Below, piece by piece: positions 8,233-16,839 of a stretch of 39,018 nt of DNA (within the stretch, counting starts at the first letter, position 1; each line of letters begins with the position of its first letter). Position numbers and translations under genes: made by a program. The stretch is from contig JAYFQW010000066.1 in the NCBI GenBank assembly GCA_034926675.1, forward strand, positions 1-39,018, given 5' to 3'. This DNA is from Clostridia bacterium. GTDB taxonomy: Bacteria; Bacillota; DTU025. The notes under the pieces are model-generated. The model saw nothing but the letters and a program-made list of their open reading frames with translations. It was not told the DNA's origin and ran no database searches.

Positions 8233-9462
8233 TCAATCGGCGTCCACACACTGCATGTCGGCGCCGTCCTTGCCCGACCGAGCAAAGGCCACCGCCCCAT
8301 TCTGAATCACGAGAAGAGGAGCACGCAGAGTCCGTATGTCCTCAAGCGGATTGCCCCTGACAGCTATCAGATCAGCAACCATGCCCGCGCGCACTTGCCC
8401 CAGCTCATCGCCGCGACCCATCCATCGAGCAACATTGACGGTCGCGGCCTGTACGGCCTCCGCCGGCGGAAGACCCATTTCGACAAGGCACTCGATCTCC
8501 TCGCTGACCTTGCCGTGGGGCATGAAGGGAATCCCGCTGTCGGTGCCAGCCAAAATCGTAACCCCTTCCCTTATCGCCCATCGCGTCACATCGCGTCTCC
8601 GATTCACTCGCTCGGCTAGATCCTCGGACACCTTGGATCCGAGCCTAGCTAGAGCGCGAGATGCAGGAGCTAAGGTGGGGACAAGCGCCACACCGCGATC
8701 CGCGAGCATGCTCACCTGTTCTTCAGTGGCATAACTGCCGTGCTCAATGCTATCCGCGCCACGCTCAATCGCCATGCCAATACCTTCCGTGGAATGCGTG
8801 TGGCACGCTACCTTCTTCCCTGATCCGTGAGCTGTCGAGACGGCACAACCCAGTTCATCCGAGGTGAACTGACAATCATGGGGTCTGCTTCCTTTCGTCA
8901 GACTGCCCCCCGACACCATCACCTTGACGAAATCCACTCCGTCTTGCAGTAGTGCTTGCACCGCTCTCTCGATCTCTGCATTGCCATCTGTTTCCACACC
9001 GATGTAGTGACCGTGTCCACCCTTTGTTGTGACAACTGAACCGCTGGTGAATATGCGGGGACCCATGATCAATCTACGCGCCTGCAGATCTCGAAGAAGA
9101 CCGCCGAGCGCTGTTGGGCAACCCGCGTCCCTTACGGTAGTCACTCCAAACACTAGAGAACGGGTCAGGCTGGCAAGGCATTTCCTGAACGTCGTCGATG
9201 GAGGGTCCGTCAGGTAGTCGTCCAGCGCACTCTGATCTCCAGTCATGCACACGTGAACGTGGGCATCGATCAGCCCGGGCATCACCGTAAGGCCGCCGAG
9301 ATCGATGGAGCGCGCATCTCGCGCAATGGTCGCCGCGGACGGGCCAACCTCCACAATAACACCTGATTCCATAGTCACACTGCAGCCATCGATGAGCCTG
9401 CCGACACAGACGTCCAGCACAGAGCAATTAACGACCTGCAGACGATCACGTCCAGCACCCAC
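8233..9462 (-). CDS. Metal-dependent amidohydrolase (imidazolonepropionase/prolidase-like)
   Basis: The 409-residue protein belongs to the amidohydrolase superfamily. Visible metal-site residues are HVH in MPGLIDAHVHV (about 65-75), a carboxylation-type Lys in DFVKVMVSGG, His in ACHTHS, His in SIEHGSY and Asp in LAGTDSG. The N- and C-terminal strands form the usual beta-sandwich cap, ending with a VADLIAVRGNPLEDI segment. Relatives act on Xaa-Pro dipeptides, imidazolones or N-acyl amino acids, so the substrate is open. The GTG start has AGGAGGAGG about 11 bases upstream. The gene lies 22 bases after the RraA-like gene. A decayed copy of its 3' end is found at 34603-34780, so a paralogue once existed in a neighbouring operon. 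Confidence 0.88.
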   Translation of the reverse strand: MGAGRDRLQVVNCSVLDVCVGRLIDGCSVTMESGVIVEVGPSAATIARDARSIDLGGLTVMPGLIDAHVHVCMTGDQSALDDYLTDPPSTTFRKCLASLTRSLVFGVTTVRDAGCPTALGGLLRDLQARRLIMGPRIFTSGSVVTTKGGHGHYIGVETDGNAEIERAVQALLQDGVDFVKVMVSGGSLTKGSRPHDCQFTSDELGCAVSTAHGSGKKVACHTHSTEGIGMAIERGADSIEHGSYATEEQVSMLADRGVALVPTLAPASRALARLGSKVSEDLAERVNRRRDVTRWAIREGVTILAGTDSGIPFMPHGKVSEEIECLVEMGLPPAEAVQAATVNVARWMGRGDELGQVRAGMVADLIAVRGNPLEDIRTLRAPLLVIQNGAVAFARSGKDGADMQCVDAD

Positions 9463-9484
9463 TGCTCATTGCCTCCTCCTGATA

Positions 9485-10144
9485 TCAAAAGCGTTCGTAT
9501 TCCATGTAGAGCCCCGCCACTGACTGGCCTTCTCTCACGCGCTGTCGTATCTCTTTCTCCGTGTTGACAATGGCCTCCGCTTCAAGAAGCACGTCTACGA
9601 CCAGCTCGCGAGGCACGACCACGATCCCATCGTCGTCGCCGACGATGAAATCGCCGGGCGTTATGAGAACGCCTCCCGCCTCAATAGGGCATTGATAATC
9701 GATCAGATTCCATCTGCCAGAAGCGTCGCGAGGAGAACGGAAACGATAGTAAATCGGGAATCCAAGCGCCCGAATCGATGCAGTGTCCCTGACGCCGCCG
9801 TCTACGACAGCGCCGCGGCATTTGCGGTACATCGCTGCATTTGTCAGCAGTTCTCCCCAGTGACCGGTTATGGGGTCTCCCGAAGTGCCCATGACCACCA
9901 CACTGAACGGCGCCAGTTGATCAACGGCTTGCGGCGACTTTCTGAGAGACTTGTCGGTGGTGCGGTTAGGGCCGCCGAACATGGTGAATGCGGGCCCGGC
10001 GAGCTTCGTACCGCAATTGAGCGGCTGAAGACCGCTGTCCAGCGCTTGATGCCAGTAACCTGCGGCATCAAGCGCATCAGAGACCGCGGCAACGTACACC
10101 TGTTCGTATCGTCTGCAGAGCTCCTCAACCCCTATCGCTTCCAT
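9485..10144 (-). CDS. RraA-like class II aldolase/decarboxylase
   Basis: The 219-residue protein is of the RraA/HMG-CHA aldolase family. It has the family's GELL motif (in GHWGELLTNAA) about 20 residues before the metal- and substrate-binding R-D pair in AVVDGGVRDT. Stand-alone catabolic members split 4-hydroxy-4-methyl-2-oxoglutarate-type acids or decarboxylate oxaloacetate with a divalent metal. The RNase E-inhibiting role of E. coli RraA is not expected here. The ATG at 10144 sits eight bases after AGGAG and is preferred to an in-frame GTG at 10153 that overlaps that site. It overlaps the 3' end of the upstream PLP-lyase gene by 20 bases, suggesting translational coupling. A role in cleaving a branched or oxo acid made by neighbouring enzymes is inferred. 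Confidence 0.88.
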   Translation of the reverse strand: MEAIGVEELCRRYEQVYVAAVSDALDAAGYWHQALDSGLQPLNCGTKLAGPAFTMFGGPNRTTDKSLRKSPQAVDQLAPFSVVVMGTSGDPITGHWGELLTNAAMYRKCRGAVVDGGVRDTASIRALGFPIYYRFRSPRDASGRWNLIDYQCPIEAGGVLITPGDFIVGDDDGIVVVPRELVVDVLLEAEAIVNTEKEIRQRVREGQSVAGLYMEYERF

Positions 10145-11162
10145 CAATCTCACTCCTGTCTAGCATGTTTCGAAACGCGTCTGCATGGCGGAACAGGTTA
10201 GGCGCGCCTCCGGTATGCACAAACAATACGTTAGCGCCGCGCTGAATCTCGCCTTTCCTGACAGCCGCCATCAGTGCAGCCATGGCTTTACCTGTGTATA
10301 TTGGGTCAAGGAAAATGCCTTCCGTTCGCGCGACCAGCTTCACTGCTTCCAACGATTCAGGGCTCGGGATTCCATGCCCGGCGCCGATGAATGAGTCGGT
10401 CACGCGCACACTCTCCCGGGGCACGCGCACTTCGAGATCGACGAGCTGTGCCGCCCTCTCAGTGAAATCGTAGATCCTGTCTGTAAGGTTGCTCGCCGGC
10501 TCGCAGACGCTGACCCCCGTTACAGTGCATGGCATTTGCGCGTCAGCGAAGGCCAATAGCATCCCCGCCATTGTCCCGCCCGAACCAACGGCCACAAACG
10601 CGTGGTCAAAGACGACTTGCTCAGATCTCGCCTGCGCGATCAGTTCTCGCGTTCCATCGATATACCCCACAGTCGCAAGCGGGCCTGAGAATGTTCCCAG
10701 GTGTATCAGGTAAGGTGTGTGTCCTCTGCGCTCTAGATCCGCGGCATACTCCGTCATCGCCTGGATCGTAGACTCCGAATACGGGTCGGCGGTGTTGACC
10801 GCATGGACCTCGGCTCCCGCCAGTTGATAGCAAAGAGCGTTCCCCGTCAGCTCCTCGTTCGCCTTCGCCCTCACGAAAAACACAGGGTTCAAGCCGAGCC
10901 GTCGGCATGCGGCAGCAGTAATCCGCAGAAAATTCGATTGCACGGCGGCCGTGGTTATTACGGTGTCGGCCCCACGCGATAGGGCGTCGCCCAACAGGTA
11001 CTCAAGCTTCCTGAGCTTATTGCCTCCAAAACCGACACCTGTCAAGTCGTCTCTCTTGAAAAACACCCTGGGGCCCCCCAGCGCTCTGCTCAGATGAGGC
11101 TCCTCCTCAAGCGGAGTCGTCGGTATCCCAAGGTCAACCCAGGGCTGTCCTAGATGATTCAT
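10125..11162 (-). CDS. PLP-dependent lyase, D-cysteine desulfhydrase/ACC deaminase family
   Basis: The 345-residue fold-type II PLP enzyme has its Schiff-base Lys in GGNKLRKLEYL (about residue 48). The phosphate-contacting Ser/Gly loops are AFVAVGSGGTMAGM and the late FVHTGGAPNLF. Relatives release ammonia (and sulfide or sulfite) from D-cysteine, L-cysteate or 1-aminocyclopropane-1-carboxylate. The substrate loop usually reads QSNH or QSNQ-T-R, but here it is QSNFLRIT, with Phe in place of a polar residue. The substrate may therefore differ, and a D-amino acid or 2-amino sugar acid is possible. The ATG has GGGAGG about 10 bases upstream. It starts 18 bases after the aldehyde dehydrogenase. 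Confidence 0.88.
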   Translation of the reverse strand: MNHLGQPWVDLGIPTTPLEEEPHLSRALGGPRVFFKRDDLTGVGFGGNKLRKLEYLLGDALSRGADTVITTAAVQSNFLRITAAACRRLGLNPVFFVRAKANEELTGNALCYQLAGAEVHAVNTADPYSESTIQAMTEYAADLERRGHTPYLIHLGTFSGPLATVGYIDGTRELIAQARSEQVVFDHAFVAVGSGGTMAGMLLAFADAQMPCTVTGVSVCEPASNLTDRIYDFTERAAQLVDLEVRVPRESVRVTDSFIGAGHGIPSPESLEAVKLVARTEGIFLDPIYTGKAMAALMAAVRKGEIQRGANVLFVHTGGAPNLFRHADAFRNMLDRSEIDGSDRG

Positions 11163-11180
11163 GCTCGGCTTCCTCCCGCT

Positions 11181-12644
11181 TCATACTTCAGCTCGGTCGC
11201 CCAAGTTGAACCACGCGGTCTTTGAGCGGCTGTATGTCCTGAGCATAGCCTCCATCCCGTTCTCTAGGCCAAGGCCGCTCATCTTGAAACCTCCGGCTGG
11301 AATCGCCGGATGGCTCAGGTTGATGCAGTTGACCCATACCAGCCCGGCTTCGAAGCCCCTGACAAAGAAGTGAGCTCGCTCGATGCCCTTCGTCCAGACC
11401 GATGCGCCAAGACCGTACCTGACATCGTTGGCTGTGCGCAGAACTTCGTCTTCGGACGAGAAGCGGAATATGCACAGCACAGGGCCGAAGATCTCGTCCT
11501 GTGCAAGCGATGAACTGTGATCGACATCAGTGAAGATAGTGGGCGTCATGTAGGCGCCGCGCGCAAGCGCAGGAGTTTCGGGGGGCCCGCCGCCGATCAG
11601 CAGCGTCGCGCCTTCCTTGCGGCCTTTGGCTATGTACTCCAGCACCGAGGCGCGCTGCCTGAGCGAGATCATCGGACCGATCTGCGTATTCATGTCGGTC
11701 GGGTCTCCTACCCTGAGCTCGCGGACATGGGCCAGGAGTAGGTCGATGAAGCGATCAGCTATCTTCTCGTGCAGGAATAGCCTGGCAGCAGCGGTGCATA
11801 TCTGTCCCTGTCTGCGGAATGCGCTGAACGACACGGCCTTGGCTGCCGCTTCGATATCGGCGTCTTCGAACACCACCACCGGCGTCTTGCCGCCCAATTC
11901 CATGTTGCATTCCTTCATGTTCTCAGCTGCGCACTGCAGTATCTGCTGCCCGGTCTCAACACTGCCAGTGAAGCAAAGTTTGTCCACCCCCGGATGGGAC
12001 GCAAGCTTCATGCCGACATCCGAACCCGGTCCCGGTATCACGTTGAGGACTCCCTCAGGGAGGCCTGCATCCGCGCAAACTTTGGCAAGCATCAGAGCCG
12101 ATAGAGGAGATTCGCTTGCGGGCTTGAGCACTACAGTGTTGCCGCACGCCAGCGCAGGCGCCACACTGATTACCGCATTGGCCAGCGGCGCATTCCACGG
12201 TGTGATTGCAGCGACTACGCCAAACGGTTCGCGAAAGGTAAGGCTCATGTATTTGGGATCGATCGGCACCGTGTTCCCGTACAGCTTGTCAATCACGCTG
12301 GCAGAGTATTCGAACAGAGCCGCGGAGCGCGCCACATCGTGCTGCTTGGTCTCAACATACGGAATGCCGGCATCCAGGGTGTCGAGCATGGCGAGCTCGT
12401 CGTTGTGGTTCCGCAGGGCCTGCGCGATGCCGCGGAGCACACTCGCCCTCTGTTCCGCTTTCATGAACCGCCATCGGGAGCAGGCGCTTCGGGCGGCTTC
12501 AACCGCGGCATCCACATCAGTTCCATCGCACTTCTCCACATCTGCAATGGCCTCGCCAGTCGATGGGTTAATTGTTGTGAAAGTATCGCCCGAATGCGCT
12601 CTTCGAAAACCGCCGCCGATGAATGGTCTGCTAAACTCAATCAT
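11181..12644 (-). CDS. NAD(P)-dependent aldehyde dehydrogenase
   Basis: The 487-residue length and motifs match the ALDH superfamily. The cofactor segment is ITPWNAPLANA with Lys in VVLKPASESP. The nucleotide-loop motif is CFTGSVETGQQI. The general-base Glu is in MELGGKTPVVV and the catalytic Cys in RRQGQICTAA. The C-terminal substrate-channel motif is EIFGPVLCI. It oxidises an aldehyde to its acid in the cytoplasm; the specific aldehyde cannot be read from sequence. Likely sources in this operon are the KdgA product or a product of the RraA-like aldolase. The ATG is preceded by GGAGG at seven bases. It follows the metallopeptidase gene by 25 bases. Confidence 0.93.
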   Translation of the reverse strand: MIEFSRPFIGGGFRRAHSGDTFTTINPSTGEAIADVEKCDGTDVDAAVEAARSACSRWRFMKAEQRASVLRGIAQALRNHNDELAMLDTLDAGIPYVETKQHDVARSAALFEYSASVIDKLYGNTVPIDPKYMSLTFREPFGVVAAITPWNAPLANAVISVAPALACGNTVVLKPASESPLSALMLAKVCADAGLPEGVLNVIPGPGSDVGMKLASHPGVDKLCFTGSVETGQQILQCAAENMKECNMELGGKTPVVVFEDADIEAAAKAVSFSAFRRQGQICTAAARLFLHEKIADRFIDLLLAHVRELRVGDPTDMNTQIGPMISLRQRASVLEYIAKGRKEGATLLIGGGPPETPALARGAYMTPTIFTDVDHSSSLAQDEIFGPVLCIFRFSSEDEVLRTANDVRYGLGASVWTKGIERAHFFVRGFEAGLVWVNCINLSHPAIPAGGFKMSGLGLENGMEAMLRTYSRSKTAWFNLGDRAEV

Positions 12645-12669
12645 ATGTCTGCCTCCATATGCCTGGCCC

Positions 12670-13269
12670 TCAATCGCCGATCGATCTGACCAGCTCTTCG
12701 CTGAACGAATCGGCGGCTATCTCTCGGAGGGCCGGAATCGTAACCTTTCGCCGGAAGGGCCCGACGATCACAGTGGCGTTAGCCCAACCTGAACAATCGA
12801 GCCAGCCCCCGGCATATAGATGGTGAAACAGCTCGTGCGCCAGAACATGCCCCATGCTAGTCGGCACTTCGCCCGGACCGGTCGATGGCTCCAGGTTTCC
12901 TGGGTACACTGTCACACACCCGCCGCCGCAACGACAGTCTGGCGGTTGTGCATCATAGTGGGCAACTACACGCTCCCCCGCAAGATACGGAAGCTCCGTC
13001 GACCGGCGAATGCCCAGGCCGAACAGCTCGTAGAGCCTGAAAATGGGGCATGGAATACCGCGCCGGCTCATCGACGACGACGCTCCGTCTGAAATCGACG
13101 CTTCTCCGCGATTCGAGTCGGGTTCACACGAGAGCCCTGCGACCCTTCTGGCACACAGCAACCCGGCGTCCTGCGCGTTTCTGATTGCTGACTCCCTTTC
13201 TTCATCTGTCAACAGGGCCCCCCACACATCCTTACCGATGAGCGTATTGGGATCCCGCAAGTAGGCCAC
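12670..13269 (-). CDS. Small putative zinc metallopeptidase (HExxH)
   Basis: The 199-residue protein has a zincin motif HELFHHLY (about residues 142-149). About 35 residues later a second helix, REIAADSFSEELV, offers a Glu as the likely third zinc ligand, an arrangement reminiscent of ImmA/IrrE-type and other compact gluzincins. The mid-region contains the Cys-rich run CRCGGGC, which could bind a second metal. There is no signal peptide or membrane helix, so it should be cytoplasmic. The GTG at 13269 has AGGGAGGG seven bases upstream and is preferred to a TTG 21 bases earlier that precedes this site. I do not recognise a named family. Its place among catabolic enzymes suggests peptide or regulator cleavage, but nothing in the sequence proves this. 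Confidence 0.7.
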   Translation of the reverse strand: MAYLRDPNTLIGKDVWGALLTDEERESAIRNAQDAGLLCARRVAGLSCEPDSNRGEASISDGASSSMSRRGIPCPIFRLYELFGLGIRRSTELPYLAGERVVAHYDAQPPDCRCGGGCVTVYPGNLEPSTGPGEVPTSMGHVLAHELFHHLYAGGWLDCSGWANATVIVGPFRRKVTIPALREIAADSFSEELVRSIGD

Positions 13270-13315
13270 CTGATTCCCTCCCTGGGGCAACGCCGACGCT
13301 ACTGTCGTGGGCTAA

Positions 13316-14596
13316 TCAGAAAAACATCAGTCCAGAGCATACCGCGCTTACAGCAGCCACTGCCCACAAGTACGGCAGCAGTTTCTTCGTGACTTGGTTC
13401 ACGTCGACGCCCACGAAGCTCGCAGTCCACACGTTCTGCGTGTTGGTGGGATCGCCTGCCACTTGCATGCGCTCCATCGCGAGAAACGCCCCCATCGTTG
13501 CCGTTGGGCTAAGCGAACCGGTCCCGATTATCACGGCTGCAAGGCCACTGCCCAGTCCGAATAGGTTAAGAGGGCCTCGGTACAGAGCAAGCGGCGCCAG
13601 TATTGCAAAGAAAAGAATGTAGCCCATCAGAGTGCTGGGTATGACAGCCTTGAGGAAACCCGCCAGCCCGGCAGTGACCACTGGATGCATCACTGTCTTG
13701 AGAAGTATGCCTATCACGATCAAGAGAAGCACAGCGGGCGCCGCATTCTCGACTCCTTCATACGCTGTGCGAACCAACACGTCAAGGGGCGCTTTGGGCC
13801 TGGTGGCAACGACCGCGTACACAATCCCTGTGAGCAAAGCGGGCGTGATAGGCCACTTGAACGCCATGACGAGAATGAGCGGCAAGATGGGAGTGAGCAC
13901 TGCGTAGAAGCGGACGCGCACTGGCGGCTTGCCGACGCTGGCTTCCGCTTGCGCAGGCGGCGTCGAGAAATAGGAACGGTTGCCGGTCTTGCGCAGTTCG
14001 ATCAGGATGAATAGCACCGTTGCGCAGGCCGTCAGGCCCACCAGCACGAATGCAAAACCCTTCACCTGATCCAGTGGCACTCCCGTGAGTGCCGAGAAGT
14101 AAGCCCAGTTCTGGATGTTGACTGGGAGGCCGGTCGCGCATCCCAGCAGGAGCACGCACCCTGACTCAAGCGGAGGGACACCCACTGAGGTAAGGATGGG
14201 AAGCACTATGCTCCCTATCAGTATCAGCGCGCCCAGGCCGCTCACTGACGTGGTTAGCAGCGCTGTTCCAGCTGCAAGAACCATCGAAAGCACGTACTTG
14301 TTGTCTCCGCCCAGTTCGGCCGCAAACCTGATGGTGCTCTCGGTGATCCCAGTCCGGTTCATGATCTGCCCAAGCCATCCCCCCATTATCAGGGCTATTA
14401 TGGCCGACGCCAGCCGCACAGCGCCGGCTTCGATCACCGAAGCAAGTATCCCGTCGGCTCCGCTCAGAGGGATTCCGGCCAGCACCGCTGTTGCCATGGC
14501 CAGAATGAACACAGCGACCATCGTGTGTATCTTCTGGGTCATCATCAGAATAGCCAGTATGGCGAACACGATAAGAATGGTCACCCCGAAAAACAC
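13316..14596 (-). CDS. Multi-pass membrane transporter (GntP/CitM-like)
   Basis: The 426-residue very hydrophobic protein has about 11-12 membrane helices, beginning VFFGVTILIVFAILAILMM. Gly-rich re-entrant-type segments (IMGGWLGQIMNRTGI and SGLGALILIGS in the first half, GLGSGLAAVIIGTGSLSPTA in the second) suggest the two-fold inverted organisation of ion-transporter superfamily members such as gluconate (GntP) and citrate (CitM) permeases. The exact family is not certain. The GTG at 14596 lies nine bases after AAGGAGG, while the longer open frame upstream runs into the hydantoinase gene and lacks hydrophobic character. It most likely imports an organic or sugar acid, which would fit KDG kinase and KDPG aldolase in the same operon. 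Confidence 0.8.
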   Translation of the reverse strand: MFFGVTILIVFAILAILMMTQKIHTMVAVFILAMATAVLAGIPLSGADGILASVIEAGAVRLASAIIALIMGGWLGQIMNRTGITESTIRFAAELGGDNKYVLSMVLAAGTALLTTSVSGLGALILIGSIVLPILTSVGVPPLESGCVLLLGCATGLPVNIQNWAYFSALTGVPLDQVKGFAFVLVGLTACATVLFILIELRKTGNRSYFSTPPAQAEASVGKPPVRVRFYAVLTPILPLILVMAFKWPITPALLTGIVYAVVATRPKAPLDVLVRTAYEGVENAAPAVLLLIVIGILLKTVMHPVVTAGLAGFLKAVIPSTLMGYILFFAILAPLALYRGPLNLFGLGSGLAAVIIGTGSLSPTATMGAFLAMERMQVAGDPTNTQNVWTASFVGVDVNQVTKKLLPYLWAVAAVSAVCSGLMFF

Positions 14597-14634
14597 TTTC
14601 CATGCCCTCCTTCTAGTGCGCGGTTTCTCAGCAT

Positions 14635-16791
14635 TCAGCGCTTGACTCCTATGACCATGATCGTCTGTTCGGGCTCCACCCCCTCCAACTCCACACCCAT
14701 GACCGCGGCAATCTGGTCCTCTGTGTGTAGCTTCGTCATGTTGACCACCCTGGTCCCGACAAGTACGTACATGCCAGGCATTATCTTTCCGCCTTCTGTG
14801 TAGCGGCATAGAGTGTTCATTACCCGTTCAATCAGCTGTTGGGCCTCCTTCGCCTGGGCCCAATCAACCTGCGCATTGGACTCTTTGAGTACTACAGCGC
14901 CATGAATGTCCACCACTCGGACTGCCTGCCTCGTGGACGAGATCAGCCCCATGAACCGACTGTCGCGCTGCACCGCCGCGAACACCGCCAGGCGCCCGTT
15001 GTCACACGCCAGATTCACGTCTTCAGACCTCGCATTGAGTGACGCGGCTGCAATCGCCCGCTGCTCGGCAGGCGACACACACGATTTAGTGACGTCCTGA
15101 GACACTAGTTCCATAGAACCGGTGGCCACAGCCCGCACCTTCGATGCCTGTTGGTCGATCTCTATGTACACCTCAATGGTGTTGGGCTTCGCGCCCATCG
15201 ACAACAGCGATTCTCGGGCTTCATTGCGCACGTTCAGGATGTCCTCGTTTGTGGGCGATGGGATAGTCCTCTCCACTACATCTCTGAGCAGTGCAAGAGC
15301 GACCCCAATCGCCGAGATCACTTCCGCCTTATGAGTGATCGTGTATTCCAAGCCCATTCGCGCTGCCACTGCAGGAACAAGAGCAGTGGCGCCTCCTCCG
15401 CCGCCTACCAGAGTCACGGTCCGCAGGTCCAGCTTGTAGTCGCGGACGACTTCCTCGACTGTGCCTCGGGCTTTCAGAACTGCGACTTCTACAACCTGTT
15501 TTGCAAGCTCCATGCCGTCAATCCCAAGCCCTCGGCCGGCTGCCTCGAAGGCGGCCCGGGCAGCGTCCGGGCTTCCGTACGCGTAGTCGCCCGGCTTCAC
15601 CAATCCAAGGGCATTTGAGGCATCTGTGAGCGTCAGGGCAATTCGACTCCCATTCTCCAGCTCCAAAGCCAAGTAGTCGGCCAAGTCTTCCGGCTTCGGC
15701 TTGACGCCGACGACTCGAGCTCTTGAAATGGCCGCAACGTCCGCCTTGGAAAACGCTGCATATGGAAATCCGGCTATGTGAGCGCTTCGCGGACCCACGT
15801 CAACGACTTTCCGCTCTCTCACCCTCACCATGGAACCCCCCGCAAGCCCAATTGTGCGCGTATCTACAGAGTGCACATAAGTGTGATGTCCTCCAACTTG
15901 TGCATACCGAGTTATCACCCGCCCATCCCTGATCACCGAGATGTCGGTACTCGTACCGCCGACCTCAAGGAAGACTCCGTCGGAGATACGCTCGTAAAGC
16001 AACGCGCCTGCAACGCTGGCGGCTGGGCCCGAAAGCAAGGTATTGATAGGACGCCTTTGGACCTCTCTGAGCGTCATTACGCCGCCGTCGCCTCGCATGA
16101 CCATCAGCGGCACGGCGATCCCCGCGCTGGCCACGGCTTTCTCGGTCATCTCAGCCGCTTCTATCATGCAAGGCAGTATCGACGCGTTGATGACGGCTGT
16201 GCGGGTGCGGGCCCGCAGACCGTAGAGCTTTGACACCTCGAAGGTTCCAACGGCCGGCAATCCGAGCTTGCGTGCGCTCTCAATCACAGCTAGTTCGTAC
16301 GAGGGATCATCCACACTGAACGCGGCCGCTCCGACCAGCACTTTCGCGCCCTGGTCAGCGAGTTGCTGGACAGCTTTGTCAACCTGAGGCTTCGACACCG
16401 CATCGCTAACCGCAACGTAACAATGGAGACACTGAAGACTGTGGCCCGGCGCCAGTTCAAGAGGGCCGACCTTTGAGTCGCGGCTCACCTTGGCCCCTTC
16501 GATGCCCCTCCCAAGGCTGATGATCCCTACCGGGACCACGTCTCCCTCCAGCAACGCATTGGTCGCCTGTGTCGTACTGTGCGCGATGAAGGTCACATCT
16601 TCGGGGTTGACATCACTCTCACTTAGGAGTCGCTGCAACGCGTCGACCACGCCTCGGGCTACGCCTTCTGGAGCATTGTGCGTAGTAAGTGTCTTGATAT
16701 CGTGCATCAACGTACAGGTGTCGGCGTCCAGGGCAATCGCGTGAGTGAAGGTGCCGCCTACATCTATGCCCACACGGACTCTCTGTGCCAT
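14635..16791 (-). CDS. Hydantoinase/oxoprolinase subunit A family protein
   Basis: The 718-residue protein has the Hydant_A_N domain at the N-terminus (RVGIDVGGTFTHA, an actin-like ATP-binding loop) and the hydantoinase A core after about residue 200, with VMRGDGGVMT, LLSGPAASVAGA and the second phosphate loop EVGGTSTDISVI. A third glycine-rich loop, TLVGGGGGATALVP, lies near residue 480. HyuA-type subunits carry out ATP-dependent opening of cyclic amides such as 5-oxoproline or N-methylhydantoin and usually pair with HyuB, but no hyuB is present in the window. The ATG at 16791 has GGGAGTG upstream; an earlier in-frame ATG at 16818 has no such site. A heavily deleted copy lies at 34782-34995. 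Substrate unknown. Confidence 0.9.
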   Translation of the reverse strand: MAQRVRVGIDVGGTFTHAIALDADTCTLMHDIKTLTTHNAPEGVARGVVDALQRLLSESDVNPEDVTFIAHSTTQATNALLEGDVVPVGIISLGRGIEGAKVSRDSKVGPLELAPGHSLQCLHCYVAVSDAVSKPQVDKAVQQLADQGAKVLVGAAAFSVDDPSYELAVIESARKLGLPAVGTFEVSKLYGLRARTRTAVINASILPCMIEAAEMTEKAVASAGIAVPLMVMRGDGGVMTLREVQRRPINTLLSGPAASVAGALLYERISDGVFLEVGGTSTDISVIRDGRVITRYAQVGGHHTYVHSVDTRTIGLAGGSMVRVRERKVVDVGPRSAHIAGFPYAAFSKADVAAISRARVVGVKPKPEDLADYLALELENGSRIALTLTDASNALGLVKPGDYAYGSPDAARAAFEAAGRGLGIDGMELAKQVVEVAVLKARGTVEEVVRDYKLDLRTVTLVGGGGGATALVPAVAARMGLEYTITHKAEVISAIGVALALLRDVVERTIPSPTNEDILNVRNEARESLLSMGAKPNTIEVYIEIDQQASKVRAVATGSMELVSQDVTKSCVSPAEQRAIAAASLNARSEDVNLACDNGRLAVFAAVQRDSRFMGLISSTRQAVRVVDIHGAVVLKESNAQVDWAQAKEAQQLIERVMNTLCRYTEGGKIMPGMYVLVGTRVVNMTKLHTEDQIAAVMGVELEGVEPEQTIMVIGVKR

Positions 16792-16839
16792 TTCGATCAC
16801 TCCCAGTTTCAGCGCCATCGTACTAGTCGATTCGGGCCG

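Noticed and set aside
11617-12792. 391-codon plus-strand open frame
   Set aside because: It lies antisense to the aldehyde dehydrogenase, whose motifs and ribosome binding site are clear. The protein is Ser/Ala-rich without family motifs, a usual shadow in GC-rich DNA.
14597-14809. Upstream extension of the permease open frame
   Set aside because: It runs into the hydantoinase gene, is charged rather than hydrophobic and lacks a ribosome binding site. The GTG at 14596 has AAGGAGG at the right distance.
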